Assembly (NCBI GenBank): GCA_018400515.1 | Contig: JAGYMR010000148.1 | Coordinates: forward strand, 1-6,915 | Direction of reading: 5' to 3' | From: Tangfeifania sp. | GTDB taxonomy: Bacteria; Bacteroidota; Bacteroidia; Bacteroidales; Prolixibacteraceae | Length of the DNA stretch: 6,915 nt | Shown here: one piece after another, positions 6,716 to 6,915 of the stretch | How positions within the stretch are numbered: position 1 is the stretch's first letter | How the letters are laid out: every line of letters begins with the position of its first letter | Translations under genes and position numbers: made by a program | The notes under the pieces: generated by a model | Database searches by the model: none | Seen by the model: only the letters and a program-made list of their open reading frames with translations | What the model was told of the DNA's origin: nothing

Positions 6716-6829
6716 TTAAAGGAGAATTACTTTTTTTTTATCGCATTTATGCTCTATTTTCGTACTATACAATGTGGAGACACAAAATAACAAAACAAAT
6801 TGATTAACTGAAAATTTATCATATAAAAG
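6716..6829. promoter_or_regulatory. Divergent promoter region between hpt and purE
   Basis: This 114-base, strongly A/T-rich gap must hold the start signals for purE on the plus strand and hpt on the minus strand. Neither strand has a perfect TAnnTTTG. The best plus-strand match is TATTTTCG at 6755-6762, one base off. The best minus-strand match is TTATTTTG (6783-6790), also one base off. A short inverted repeat GCAT-TT-ATGC at 6743-6752 lies just upstream of the plus-strand candidate and could be an operator half-site pair or chance. There is a T9 run at 6731-6739. Confidence 0.5.
6755..6762 (+). promoter_or_regulatory. Weak candidate -7 element for purE
   Basis: TATTTTCG differs from the Bacteroidota consensus TAnnTTTG at one position. 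It lies about 67 bases before the purE ATG, giving a leader of roughly 60 bases. No TTG-type -33 element is seen upstream, so support is thin. Confidence 0.22.
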
Positions 6830-6915
6830 ATGGAAGCAAAAGTTAGCATTATCATGGGAAGCACATCCGATTTGGATGTGATGTCAAAAGCGGCACAACT
6901 GCTTGATTCAATGGA
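6830..6915 (+). CDS. purE: PurE, N5-carboxyaminoimidazole ribonucleotide mutase, N-terminal part
   Basis: Only the first 28 codons are present; the gene continues past the right edge. The peptide starts MEAKVSIIMGSTSDLDVM. The GSTSD at residues 10-14 is the PurE signature that binds the substrate phosphate, directly after the first beta strand (VSIIM), and the DLDVM continuation is typical. The enzyme moves the carboxyl group from N5-CAIR to CAIR in de novo purine synthesis. This N-terminus cannot firmly separate the class I mutase from class II AIR carboxylase, but class I is usual in bacteria. It is the only plus-strand gene here and is preceded by an A/T-rich leader without a Shine-Dalgarno sequence. 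Confidence 0.9.
   Translation, partial: MEAKVSIIMGSTSDLDVMSKAAQLLDSM

Noticed and set aside
6718..6724. AAAGGAG on the plus strand as a ribosome binding site
   Set aside because: No start codon follows at a usable distance and the region belongs to the hpt leader on the other strand.

Overview
The window looks like a piece of a Bacteroidota chromosome, probably from a Bacteroidales-type lineage. Evidence: the adenylate kinase is the short form (192 aa), the Obg GTPase stops after its G domain (329 aa), the translation starts lack clear Shine-Dalgarno sequences and sit behind A/T-rich leaders, and a lipoprotein sulfatase carries a perfect copy of the Bacteroidota -7 element (TAnnTTTG) just upstream. 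The genus cannot be told from the sequence alone.

Layout: every gene except the one at the right edge is on the minus strand. In minus-strand order they are: hypoxanthine phosphoribosyltransferase (hpt, 6715-6173), adenylate kinase (adk, 6159-5581), a 151-base gap, Obg GTPase (5429-4440), a PAP2-type membrane phosphatase (4439-3747), a MutS-like ATPase with predicted membrane hairpins (3743-1956), an 80-base gap, a lipoprotein sulfatase (1875-415), a possible 38-aa small protein (349-233), and the N-terminal part of a short-chain dehydrogenase (236 to the left edge). At the right edge, the first 28 codons of purE run on the plus strand from 6830, divergent from hpt across 114 bases.

How the genes fit together: hpt and adk are 13 bases apart and form a purine salvage and nucleotide balance pair. 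They diverge from purE, a de novo purine gene, so purE and hpt may share control in the gap. The obg, PAP2 and MutS-like genes are packed with 0 and 3 bases between them and look like one translationally coupled unit. The sulfatase has its own candidate promoter and looks like a separate accessory function, removal of sulfate from a polysaccharide or other sulfate ester. No terminator, tRNA, rRNA, CRISPR array or insertion sequence was found.

The most unusual content is the MutS-like protein. It keeps the full MutS ATPase and a recognisable start of the MutS core, has no mismatch-binding domain, and carries two hydrophobic hairpins, one of them inside the core. It is coupled to a membrane phosphatase, so its role is unlikely to be ordinary mismatch repair. 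The second item is the 38-aa reading frame whose stop overlaps the dehydrogenase start as ATGA.
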